Source: Priapulus caudatus
Lineage: Eukaryota > Priapulida > Priapulimorpha > Priapulimorphida > Priapulidae
Assembly (NCBI RefSeq): GCF_000485595.1
Contig: NW_014577403.1
Span: 30,573 to 59,713, forward strand
Direction of reading: 5' to 3'
DNA: 29,141 nucleotides
Position numbers and translations under genes: made by a program. Numbering within the stretch: position 1 is the first letter of the stretch; every line of letters begins with the position of its first letter. Shown here piece by piece: positions 1 to 9,900 of the stretch. Under the pieces are notes generated by a model. That model saw nothing but the letters and a program-made list of their open reading frames with translations, searched no databases and was not told where the DNA came from.

Positions 1-45
<45 letters not shown>

Positions 46-507
46 TGTGTGCGCGTGTGTGTGTGTGCATGTGTGCGCGCGCGTGTGTGTATTATCAAGG
101 GTTAATAATTGATTTGATTTGATAATAATGACAAATTTGTCATGGGGTATTGTAGCAGTAGCACTAATGTAATATAAAACATATATACTACTATATCATA
201 ATACTAATAAGGTGATATATATATATATTATTGATATTATAATGTGTGTGTGTGTGTGCGTGCGTGCGTGTGTGTGTAGGCTACGTGCGTGCGTATGCCA
301 CTTTATTGGCATTACTGGGTCTGAACCAAGCAGCTGTATTGAATATAAAACAATATAATCATAAAACTGGGCTTTCTTATTTACTATTAAATTATATTTA
401 TTTCATAGCTAAGGTTCTTAATTTTTATTGAAGCTGTCTAAAAATCAGTGTCAACAAAACATTCATAATTGTAGATAATGTGTGATATCTGTGCCACTCC
501 CATTATN
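1..507. repeat. GT microsatellites in AT-rich non-coding DNA
   Basis: A (GT)n tract fills about 1-90 and is interrupted by GC steps near its end. A second (TG)n/(CGTG)n tract lies at about 242-280, with a TATATA run at about 215-228. The rest is AT-rich with no convincing coding potential; the short open frame at 246-431 is read through the repeat. A single N at 507 marks an assembly junction, and sequence character changes sharply after it. Confidence 0.9.
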
Positions 508-3500
508 GGCCGAGCTAGACACGATGAGCGCCGCGCTCAGCACTAAATTGTGAGCTTAATCTAAGGAGTGATTTTTAAGATGTTCTTCAGCGCCTTTCGG
601 TATTTTTCTCCTGCCTCCGCTGCCTTTCGTATTTAGACACGCATATTGAAATTACCGAAAGGCCAGGACAAAACTACCGAAAGCGCACCAATAAGTGCCT
701 CCGTGAAATATACAAGGGAGTGCAGAGAATCAGTAAGAATAAACTGAGAGTATAGTGTGGCGGTGAAAACGTGATAAATACATTAACAGCTAGACTCTTC
801 CAACAAAGGGCGACAGAGAAAGAGAGACGGGAGAGCGAGCAGAATGGAGAGAGAGGAGCGGGGGAGGGGGAGGGTGGAGCAGAGATGAGACGCGCGCCTC
901 AGCACGTAAATTTGTGAGTTATCTAATTGATTGATTTTTATTTGATGTTTGTCAGTGGCCTTTCGGTATTTTTTCTCCTGCCTTCCGCTGCTTTCGTATT
1001 TAGACAGCATATTGAAATTACCGACAGCAGACCAAAACTACCGAAAAGGCCACCAAAAAGTGCGTGAAAATATACAAGGAAGGTGCCAGAGAAATCAGTA
1101 AGAATAAGATATAGTGGCGTAAAACGGCTGCATAAATACATTACAGCTAAGACTCTTCCAACAAAGGCGACAGAGAAGAGAGAGGCCGGGAAAGAGAGTG
1201 GGAGCAGCAGAGTGGCAGAGAGAGGACGACCGAGAGAGAGAGAGAGAGAGCAGAGAGACTGGGGGGGGAGGGGGGAGGAGCAGACGAGAGCGCGCGCTCA
1301 GCATAAATTTAGGTGAGTTTATCTAATGAGTGATTTTTATGATGTTGTCTGGCTTCGGTTATTTTTTCTCTCTGTCTTCCGCTGCCCTTTCGGCTATTTA
1401 AACAGCCATATTGAAAATTACCGAAAGGCAGAAAACTACCGAAAGGCACCAAAAGTTCGGTCTGAAAATATACAAGCGGGAAGGTGGCAGAGATAATCAG
1501 TAAGAATAATGATATAAGTGGCGTAAAACGCTGATAAATACATTATAACCAAGCTAACTCTTCCAACAAAGGGCGACAAGAAGAGCAGAGGGGAGAGAGA
1601 GTGGCGAGACCAGAGATTGGGGGAGGAGAGAGAGAGCAGAAGAGAAGAGAGAGAAGAGAGAGAGATGGCGGGTGAGGGCGACGGATGAGAGACCGGCGGC
1701 GCGCTCAGCACTTAAATTGTGAGTTATTCTAATGATGTGATTTTTATGCATGTTTGCTCAGCTGCCGGCCTTTCGGTATTTATTTCTCTGCTTTCCGCTG
1801 CCTTTCGGTATTTTAGACAGCATATTGAAATTACCGAAAGGCAGGAAAAAACAACCAAAGGCTACAAAAAGTGGTGAAAAATATTAGCAAGGCAAAGCGG
1901 CAGCAGAAATCAGTAAAAATAGATATAGTTGCGTAAAGCGTGATTTAATACATCTACAGCTAGACTCTTCCTAACAAACGGCCGACAGAGAAAGAGAGAC
2001 GGACGAGACGCTGACGAGAATGGGAGAGAGAGGAGTGGCAAGCAGAGAGCATGAGAGAGAGGGGGGGGGAGGGAGGAAGAGAGAGGAGGACAGAAGCCGC
2101 TCGGCCACTAAAGTGTTGGAGTTATCTAATTGAGTGATTTTTACGATGTGTCAGTGGCATTTCGGTATTTTTTTTCTCCTGCCTGACCGCCCTGCTTTCG
2201 GTACTTTAGACAGCCCATATTGAAAATGACGAAAGGCAGGACAAACACTACCGAAAGGGGCACCAAAAAGTCGTGTGAAAATATACAAGGGCAAGGTGCA
2301 GAGAAATCAGTAAGAATAAGATATAGTGCGTAAAACTGTGATTAAATACATTACGCTAGACTCTTCCAAACAAAGCGCGACAGCAGAAAGAGAGAGGGTC
2401 GATTATGCGCGAGAGTGCCGGCAGAGAGAGTGGTGGCAGATGATCGAGAGCAGAGGAGAGAGAGAGAGCTAGGGGGGGGGGAGGGCGGGGCGGAGGGCGG
2501 GGGAGGGAGGGACGAGAGAGAGCGCGCGCCTCAGCCACTTAAATTGGGAGTTATCTAATGAGTGCATTTTTATGATGTTCGTCAGTGGCCTTTCGGTATT
2601 TTTTCTCTTGTCTTTCGCTGCCTTTCGGTATTTAGACAGCATATTGAAATTTACGAAAGGCAGAAAAAAACAAATCCGAAAAGGCTACAAAAGTTGCGTG
2701 AAAATATACAAGGCCAAGGTGCCCAGAGAAATCAGCTAAATAACCAGGAAAAATAAGAGATAGTTGCCTGCTAAAGCCGTGATAAATACCATATACAGCT
2801 AGACTCTTCCAACAAGGCCCGACAGAGAACGAGTAGCAGTGAGTGCGAGAGAATGGGAGCAGAAGATCTGGGGAGAGAGAGAGAAAGAGAAGGGGGGGAG
2901 GGAGGCGAGAGATAGAGAGCGCGCGCTCGGCACTACAATTTGTGAGTTATCTAATGCCAGTGATTTTTACGAATGTTGCTCAGTTGGCCTTTCCGGTATT
3001 TTTCTTCTGCCTGTCCGCTGCCTTTCGTATTTAGACAGCATATTTGAAATTACGAAAGGCCCACCAAAAACCGTGGTGGAAAATATACACAGGCGTAAGG
3101 CTGCAGTAGAAATCCATTAAGAATAAGATATAAGCTTGCGTTAAAACGTGATACAATACATTACAGCGAGACTCTTCAACAAAGGCGACAGAGAAAGAGA
3201 GATGCGGGAGAGAGAGTGGGAGAAGCAGAGTGGGGAGAGGAGAGAGCAGGCAGACCGACCTCGAGGAGAGAGGAGACGACACGGAGGAGAGAGATGAAGA
3301 GAGGGGAGAGGGGAGGGTTGGCGGGCGGGCGACGGGGGGAAGGGAGGGGGGTAGGCGCGGGGGCTGTGGGGGAGGGAGAGAGAGCGACTTCGCCGCCGCG
3401 TCAGCACTAAATTGTGGCAGTTATCTAATGGAGTGATTTTTATGATGTTGTCATGGCCCTTTTCGGTATTTTTTCTCCTGGCCTTTCCCCGCTGCCCCTT

Positions 3501-4690
3501 TCGCGTATTTAGCACAGCATATTGAAAATTACGAAAGGCAGACAAAACTACCGAAAGGCCACCAAAAAAGTGGTTTAAAATATACAAGGGAAGGTGCAGC
3601 AGAGAAATCAGTAAAAATAAGCATATAGTGCGTAAAGCGTGCAAAATACATTACAGCCCTAGACTCTTCCAACAAAGGCCCGACAGAGAAAGGAGAGGCT
3701 CGAGAGCGATAGAAGGGGAGAGAGAGAGCAGGGGGGACGGGGAGGGCCCAGGGAGCAGAGAGAGAGCTGCGCTTCGGCACTAATTTGCCTGAGTTAAAAT
3801 CTAATGTCAGTGATTTTTATGATGCTTGTCAGTGGCCTTTACGGTATTTTTTCTCCTGCCCCTTCGCCTGCCTTTCGGTATTTTAGACAGCATATTGAAA
3901 AATTACTGAAAGGCCAGACAAAAACTACGAAAGGCCCACCAAAAAGTGGTGAAAATATACAAAGGGCAAGCGTGCAGAGAAGCAGTAAAAATAAGCATAT
4001 AGTTGCCGTAAAGCGTGATAAAATAATTACATTTAGGACTCTTTCCAACAAAGGCGGACAGAGAAGAGAGAGCGGGGAGCGACCGAAGAACGGAGAAGTG
4101 AGTGGTAAGAAAGAGGGCGGGAGGGGTGAGGCCGCACGGAGAGGAGAGAGCGCCACGCCTCCCAGCCCACTAAATGCGAGTTCATCTAATGCAGGTGAAT
4201 TTTACGATCGTTGTCAGTGGCCCTTTCGCGTATTTCTTCTCCTGCTTTCGCGTAGTTTTAGACAGCATATTTGAAATTACCCGAAAGCCCCAGAAAAAAA
4301 CTTGCGAAAGCGCACCAAAAAGTGCGTGAAAATATACCAAGGGAACTGCAGAGAAATCAGGTAGAATATAGATATAGTGCGTAAAACGTGATACATATAC
4401 ATATTACAGCCTAGCACTGCTTCCAACAGAAGCGCACAAAAAGAGGAGAGGACGGCCGAGCGAGAGAATGGACCGAGAAAAGTAGTGGTGTCGTGTGTGA
4501 GAAAGAGAGAAGCGAGAGCAGAGCAGACGCAGCAGACGAGATGAGAGAGAGGATGACGAGGAGAAGAGAGCAGAGAGAGAGACGGAGACCGATAGAGAGA
4601 TCGAGCATGGCAAGCGCAGTAGCAGAGAGAGAGAGAGAGAGAGATGACTGACGAGGCTGCGCGCGCAGCACTAAATTGTGCAGTCATTAT
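508..4690. repeat. Tandem array of about ten ~400-bp units with nested inverted TTTCGGTA motifs
   Basis: A CACTAAATTGTGAG-like landmark recurs near 541, 903, 1301, 1709, 2106, 2535, 2932, 3407, 3779, 4169 and 4669. Successive spacings run from about 360 to 500. Each unit has a core of roughly 280 bp followed by a purine-rich GAGAGA segment of variable length. The core holds two CCTTTCGGTA words, a conserved TTTAGACAGCATATTGAAA, then two inverted copies (TACCGAAAGG), so it can fold as nested hairpins. The end of the core reads GAGAAATCAGTAA, then GATAAATACATTACAGC, then CTAGACTCTTCCAACAAAGG. Open frames inside are short and inconsistent between copies, so I read no protein here. Copies differ mainly by 1-2 base insertions and deletions. 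Confidence 0.88.
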
Positions 4691-5280
4691 ATAGACTGGA
4701 GATGACGCCAAACTGCACTGCCATCAAGCTTGTGCAGATATCAATCGGTCGCCGATAGAACTCCGCACTATCATCAGCTTTTCAGCCTACCTGCCATATT
4801 GAACACGCGTGGACCGTCAGCTTGGCCAATCTAGGTATCATGAAGATTGGCCATGTTGAGTGTCTAACAATCAAACTTCAAGCTCAAGCGTTATTATAGT
4901 CTTCATAAGATTTAGATATGTGAATGCAGAGTTCAGTCTAATTTTATCGATGCATGACGTAAGCATGCAGATGTTATCGTGTATTACAACATAATCCTCC
5001 CTCACACCGCTATGTGTTTGCACGCGGTAGAGCTGCAGTCAAAACCAGTAGCTAGCTGCTGTCACGCGCGTGCATACCGATATTTGCCGTTACTCGCAGA
5101 TTATTAGGGAGAGTAGGCGCGATGCGACCGGAACCGCGTCATAATGATGGCAGGCGACTACGTGAAGTACACGCGGGGAGAGGAACACACATAACTAGAA
5201 TTTATTAACTGTCGTTTGCACTGCGACGATTAAACTCAGAGCAGGAGAGCATTGTCTGTAAATAATTTTCTACTCATTAT
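4691..5280. other. Non-coding stretch with no recognised feature
   Basis: This lies downstream of the array and lacks its motifs. I see no open frame of note, no tandem repeat and no recognisable RNA gene. It is ordinary unique-looking sequence upstream of the TTTCGG-rich block. Confidence 0.6.
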
Positions 5281-5390
5281 CTTGCATTTCGGTGAGCTTT
5301 TTTAGCCTTATTGTGGCATTCAGTGTTCTTTATTGATGCATTTGGAATTGATTTCGGTGTTACTTAGTGTTTTTCGGTGTGTGTTAAGAG

Positions 5391-5590
5391 GCATTTCGGA
5401 ATTTTTTACCCTGCCTTTTGCGCCTTTTAGTGTTTAGACAGCAAATTACCAAAAGGCACAGAAACGCAGAAAAATCTACCGAAAGTGATTGAAAGACAAT
5501 GAAAAATTCAAGGAAATATACGGAGAAATCAGTAAAAATAACATAATATAGTTTCTATACGTAAATCGTGGTAAATACATTAAAAACGCA
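5391..5590. repeat. Diverged single copy of the array unit
   Basis: The order of landmarks matches the 508-4690 unit: a CATTTCGGAATTTTTT-like word, CCTGCC, TTTAGACAGCA, ATTACCAAAAGGCA, CTACCGAAAG, GGAGAAATCAGTAAAAATA, then GTAAATCGTGGTAAATACATT. The purine-rich segment is absent. Because this copy is in clean sequence, it is the best guide to the true core of the unit. It stands alone and is more diverged than the array copies are from each other. Confidence 0.8.
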
Positions 5591-5797
5591 TTATTTTATT
5601 GAAAATCCCCATATTTACTTATAAAACATCCAAGAGATGGCGCTGTGGCATGTAAACATTGGCTGCAATTAATTATTTGTGTACCTCATTTCGGGCCGAG
5701 TTCAGTCATTTTTAGGGCATTTCGGTGGAATTTTTTTTGACATTTCAGCTCCGGACTGCTTCTTCCAGGGGAATTCGATGTTCTCATAGCGCCTTTC
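5591..5797. other. Intergenic spacer with scattered TTTCGG words
   Basis: This is non-coding sequence linking the diverged monomer to the 10-bp minisatellite. It carries several isolated ATTTCGG or CTTTCGG words (around 5690-5800), as does 5280-5390. I see nothing else in it. Confidence 0.6.
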
Positions 5798-5985
5798 GGT
5801 GATTTTTAGGTGCCTTCCGGTGCCTTCCGGTGCCTTACGGTGCCTTACGGTGTCTTTCGTGCCTTTTGGTGCCTTTTGGTGTGCCTTTCGGTATGCCTTT
5901 CGGTGCCTTCCGGTGCCTTCCGGTGCCTTTCGGTGCCTTTCGGTGCCTTCCGGTGCCTTCCGGTGCCTTTCGGTGCCTTTCGGTA
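5798..5985. repeat. 10-bp minisatellite, unit TGCCTTTCGG / TGCCTTCCGG
   Basis: About 19 near-identical decamers run head to tail. CTTTCGG and CTTCCGG variants occur in blocks of one or two, and a few early copies read CTTACGG or CTTTTGG. The unit carries the same TTTCGG word as the neighbouring 400-bp array. The open frame at 5799-5990 is a by-product of the repeat. Confidence 0.93.
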
Positions 5986-6006
5986 ATTAGACGGACCCTA
6001 TCATGT

Positions 6007-6088
6007 TAGCTCTAGTAACTATACTAGCCCGCGTACAGGCTGCCGCAGCCTGCGGCAACTGTACGCGGGCTATAGTTACTAGAGCTAG
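6007..6088. mobile_element. 82-bp foldback element with 8-bp target duplication
   Basis: The left arm begins TAGCTCTAGTAACTATA and the right arm ends with its reverse complement. Pairing continues through GCCCGCGTACAG to a TGCCGCAG core, so nearly the whole element is one hairpin; the left arm has three extra bases (CTA). TATCATGT occurs immediately before (5999-6006) and immediately after (6089-6096). An 8-bp duplication is typical of hAT insertions. No coding sequence is present, so any movement would need a transposase supplied elsewhere. Confidence 0.8.
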
Positions 6089-6096
6089 TATCATGT

Positions 6097-6304
6097 ATGC
6101 CCGCGTGTATGTTGCAATTTGTGTATATTGACTTGACGTTAGTCTCGCGGCTAGCCGGACTAGCCTAGATTATAAATAGGCCAATTGATAACACCGTATT
6201 AGTTTGCATATGAATTAACCACTGGCATTGCCACACATCTTTAACTGCGGAGTTTCCTGGTCAAGCCTTGTCCCTTGACTCAAGGTACTAGTTTAGGTAC
6301 ATCA
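6097..6304 (+). promoter_or_regulatory. Possible distal promoter with TATA box
   Basis: TATAAATAGG lies at 6171-6180 and is followed directly by CCAATTG. If used, transcription would begin near 6200 and the 5' leader would include the 366-bp foldback element. This is inferred from motif match only. A second AT-rich candidate lies much closer to the start codon. Confidence 0.3.
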
Positions 6305-6670
6305 CACAAGCACTTGGAACGTCTCAATAAAACAAAGGTAAATAAACACGAAATGTGTTTACTACCAAAGTCTTAATGTTTCTCTACTCTATTTCGCCTA
6401 TAATGACCTGTAAATGCCGGTCAAATGCTCATCTGCAACACACAAGTACACCGCACGCTAGCTGCTGGACACTGCAGTGTGCAGCAACTAGCGTGCGGCG
6501 GCCAGCGTGTGACAGTGTGTTGCAGATGAGCATTTGGACGGCATTTACAGAAAATTGTCGGCAATAATAGGTGAAAGAGAGTAGAGAAACATTAAGACTT
6601 TGGTAGTAAATAGATTTCGTATTTATTTAGCATTATAATATATTTTATTGAAACGCTCCAAGTGCCTGTG
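6305..6670. mobile_element. 366-bp foldback element with 8-bp target duplication, next to the XPNPEP1 start
   Basis: The ends are CACAAGCACTTGG and CCAAGTGCCTGTG, inverted copies differing at one base. The two halves pair over nearly their full length. Examples are CTACCAAAGTCTTAATG near 6361 against its complement near 6605, and CAAATGCTCATCTGCAACAC near 6424 against its complement near 6536. The centre is an ACACTGCAGTGT palindrome near 6475. GTACATCA flanks both sides (6297-6304 and 6671-6678), an 8-bp target duplication as in hAT elements. There is no transposase. The open frame at 6355-6567 lies inside the palindrome and is not credible as a gene. Confidence 0.87.
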
Positions 6671-6769
6671 GTACATCATGCCCTGCTGACGATACATAAT
6701 TATTTATATAATATATACATTAATCATATCGTTACTCATTCCACGTCGTTGTACCACGCATGGTTCAGC
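6671..6769 (+). promoter_or_regulatory. Proximal 5' region and leader of XPNPEP1
   Basis: An AT-rich TATATAATATATA run at about 6705-6717 could serve as a TATA element, with transcription starting near 6740 and a leader of about 30 nt. Two out-of-frame upstream ATGs lie here. One at 6678 opens a three-codon frame ending in TGA. One at 6760 overlaps the true start in another frame and has a poor context (C at -3). The main ATG at 6770 has A at -3 and G at +4. Promoter function is inferred. Confidence 0.35.
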
Positions 6770-6959
6770 ATGGCTTCCACGTCACCGAAGACGACTACAG
6801 CGATCCTGCAGAGACTGCGCTTTTTCATGCGCAACTCGGAGGTGGTGAAGCAGCCGCTGCAGGCTTACATCGTGCCGTCGGGCGACGCGCACCAGTCGGA
6901 GTACATTGCGCCGTGTGATTGCCGTCGGCAGTATGTGTCAGGCTTCACGGGATCCGCCG
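6770..6959 (+). CDS. XPNPEP1: XPNPEP1 exon 1, residues 1-63
   Basis: The exon opens [17 protein letters not shown] and carries the family-typical [16 protein letters not shown] and SGFTGSAG segments of the N-terminal creatinase-like domain. The reading frame is open upstream but contains no earlier ATG. The donor is CCG|GTAATG, and the exon ends in phase 1. Confidence 0.95.
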
Positions 6960-9900
6960 GTAATGATAGAGCTCTATATCTGTGTAGCTCTACGCTCCCT
7001 CGTAGGCCTAGCTTTTCCTATGTAGCTATTTGCTATGTCACAGGTCTACAGACGTCCCAAGTGTCCCGGTCTCACCGGGATCGTCCCGGTGCGACATACT
7101 GGTCCCGGTGCCCCGTTAGGAGTCCAGAAAGTCCCGGTCATAACATTTTTCAGCCATATTTCAGGGTGCGAAATTAACGGAGTCCGGAGTCAAATACTCC
7201 CTGATTTACTGGCGGACTCCCTGATTTGACATATGCAGGAGTCCGTGTGACTCCCTGAAAATTCTGCCATACTAACTATAGTTCGTTCCAGAGCACGGCC
7301 TCGCGGAATTACCGTATTTTTCAGCTAATGTCCAAAGAAAATTTGGCAGACGTGCAACCGCATGAATCTTAAAAATAAATCTTTAATTTTGAACTTCAGA
7401 CTGCAGACTCCCTCATTTTGCTGCAGACTCCCTCTTTTTGAGGGTAGGGAGGTTGGACTCCCGTGTTCAAAAGTTAATTTCTACCCCTGATATTTTAAAA
7501 TTTACATCAGTAAATTACTAAATTTCCCGTGGTTGTTGATGTACTTTGATTCCAGCAAACAATAAAAGGCCACAAATGTCAAACACTTTTGTTTTCACAA
7601 TAAATTTGCATTTTATTTTACATGTATACTTTATAAAAAATGGTGGTGCGCCGCGACAAACACGTCGCAGCCCGCCACAACTTTTTTCCTGTTTTTGCGC
7701 ACCGCGAAAAAACGGCGATGGTCCATTATCACAAGTGATCCCTTTCTTGGATTTCCCAAGCTACTATCCAACCTGCCTGCTGGCCTGTCTGCCTTCCTGC
7801 CCACCCGTTTGCCTGTGTGCCTGCCTTTCTGCCTGCCCGTTTGTCTACCCAGCCTGTCTCTGCCTTTGTATCTGTATCTATCTACCTCTCGCTGTGATCA
7901 CATGTCTATCTGCCTGTCTCCCTGCCAGCCTGCCTACTACCAGTCTGGCGTACTTACGGTTCTATTGCTTTCTCATCTATTATCTGTCAGTCTACTAATA
8001 CATGTTTTTTTATCTATCAGTTAGTCTTACTCTCCATTATTCCATTCATCTATCTATTTTGCCATCTTATCTATCAGTTCATCTATCTATCAATCTATTT
8101 ATCTGTCTGGCTGTCCGTCATTCCTTTCGTCCGTCAGTCCGTCTGTCCGTACGTGCATGCGTGTGTGTGTCCGTGCATGTCTGTCTGTCTGCCTGTCTGT
8201 CTATCTCTCTATTTATCTGTGTAGTTATAAATTTATCTCTTCCTGTCCAATTTCAGTGGGGTTTATTTGATAAAGACTTTGTCATTTATAACACAGGGGT
8301 TTAGATTGCATGTTGGAACAGTCCTTTTTTCATCTGCCTATCTGTCACATCTACCAGTTTTGGCTTTCCTCAACCCATTTCTCATTGTGCCCAAATTTGT
8401 GTGATGGTTTGGCTTTTCTCGTAGTGTTGCTGGCACGAAATGCCCATAACTGCCTCAAAATTTTTCCATATGTGAACGATATGTAACCATATAATAAGTG
8501 GTTCTGGATCTGGGTCTAGGCACGGCTATAGTAACAGAACAGTGTGCTGCCCTGTGGACTGACGGACGATACCACCTACAGGCAGAAGAGCAACTGGACA
8601 GCAATTGGACGCTAATGAAAGAAGGTATATATGGCTTAATAGGAGTCACCGTCAAATGTTATATTTTTGTTTGCGTGATTGGCTTACTCGTTATGGCTAT
8701 AACGTGTACCGGAGAGAATGGGTTTATCATTTAAAACGTGCTGCGTTTTTTCCAAATGTAAAATTTTACCTCTTATGTAAAATAGCTCTTAAATATAGAA
8801 TACCCTTTGGTATAGAAAAGTGTGAAATGGTTCTAAATCGGTGGTTGTTTCATGTTAAGGCGTGGCTGCTACTCCGACGCAGGCCGACTGGTTGTCGAAG
8901 TCTCTGCCAGAAGGGGCTCGGATAGGAGTCGATCCATTTCTCCTCTCTGTCGGTAGGTTCCAAAGTCCCTGTGTCCTCGTGTAGTGCACACCTATGTGAC
9001 ACGCTGCACGTATAGTAGCAGCCCAGTCTAATTACCTACTGAATGAGTCCAACCGTGTGGTGCCCCTGTGCACCATATTCACAGTATCTTATTTCACGTT
9101 ATAACATGGTTCGCACAGTCCTTGAAAAGTCCTTGAATTTGAGGGGAGTCCTTGAAAAGTCCTTGAATTTGAGGGGAGTCCTTGAAAAGTACTTGAATTT
9201 AGTAAATGTTGATTTTGTACTTGAAAAGTGCTTGAATTTCATGAAAAAGTTCTTGAATTTTATGAAAATGTCCTTGAATTTTTAGAAAGAATCCTTGCCT
9301 GTAATAAAAAGAAATGTTGTACCATCAATAATGAGCAAACCTCAATAAAAATTGCATTAAATGAGCTTAAAAAGCTATAGACACGATAGACAGTTAAATG
9401 ATGATCACAAATTACAGTAAGTCAGTAAAATCAGTCAGTAAATCAAGGTATGTTGTAGAAGTGACAGTGTTTAGAAGGGTTTATTAATGTGATCCAGGTA
9501 AGTTTTAGAGGTGACATGCAATGATTAAGAATGTGGTTATTAAATTAATCCAGGTATGTTTTGTTCTGTGTATGAATTCCGGTAAAATGTCTGATAAAAT
9601 GTCCTTGAATTTCCGATAAAATGTCCTTGAATTTCCGATAAAATGTCCTTGAATTTCCGATAAAATGTCCTTGAAAAGTCCTTGAAAAGTCCTTGGAAAA
9701 AATTTCAGTCCTGTATGAACCATGTATAAGTTCTGAATGTATATGCAGTTATAAAGTTGTAACGTTTTTATTTGCTTACGATGTAGCCGTTAAGTGTACT
9801 GATTCGTGAGATCTATTGTTTAGCTTGTACACTGTATATTGTCTCTATATCTCTACTGTCACCAACCTTTACAGCACCCCACCCCGTACCCTCACCGCAG

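Larger units (their letters stand above)
6960..8519 (+). other. XPNPEP1 intron 1
   Basis: This 1.56-kb intron holds a GTCCCGGT-rich patch (about 7066-7138), a small transposon-like element (7162-7489) and a tetranucleotide repeat (about 7771-8235). The remaining parts, 6960-7060, 7496-7770 and 8236-8519, show nothing recognisable. Confidence 0.9.

Noticed and set aside
3141-3644. 167-residue minus-strand frame in the tandem array
   Set aside because: It spans GA-rich and core parts of one copy only and is not conserved in other copies. The copies carry many indels.
5799-5990. 63-residue frame with RCLPVPSGAF repeats
   Set aside because: It is a direct translation of the 10-bp minisatellite.
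6662-6769. N-terminal extension of XPNPEP1 from an upstream start
   Set aside because: The upstream part of the frame has no ATG. The extension would need a GTG start, and family proteins begin at a position matching the ATG at 6770.
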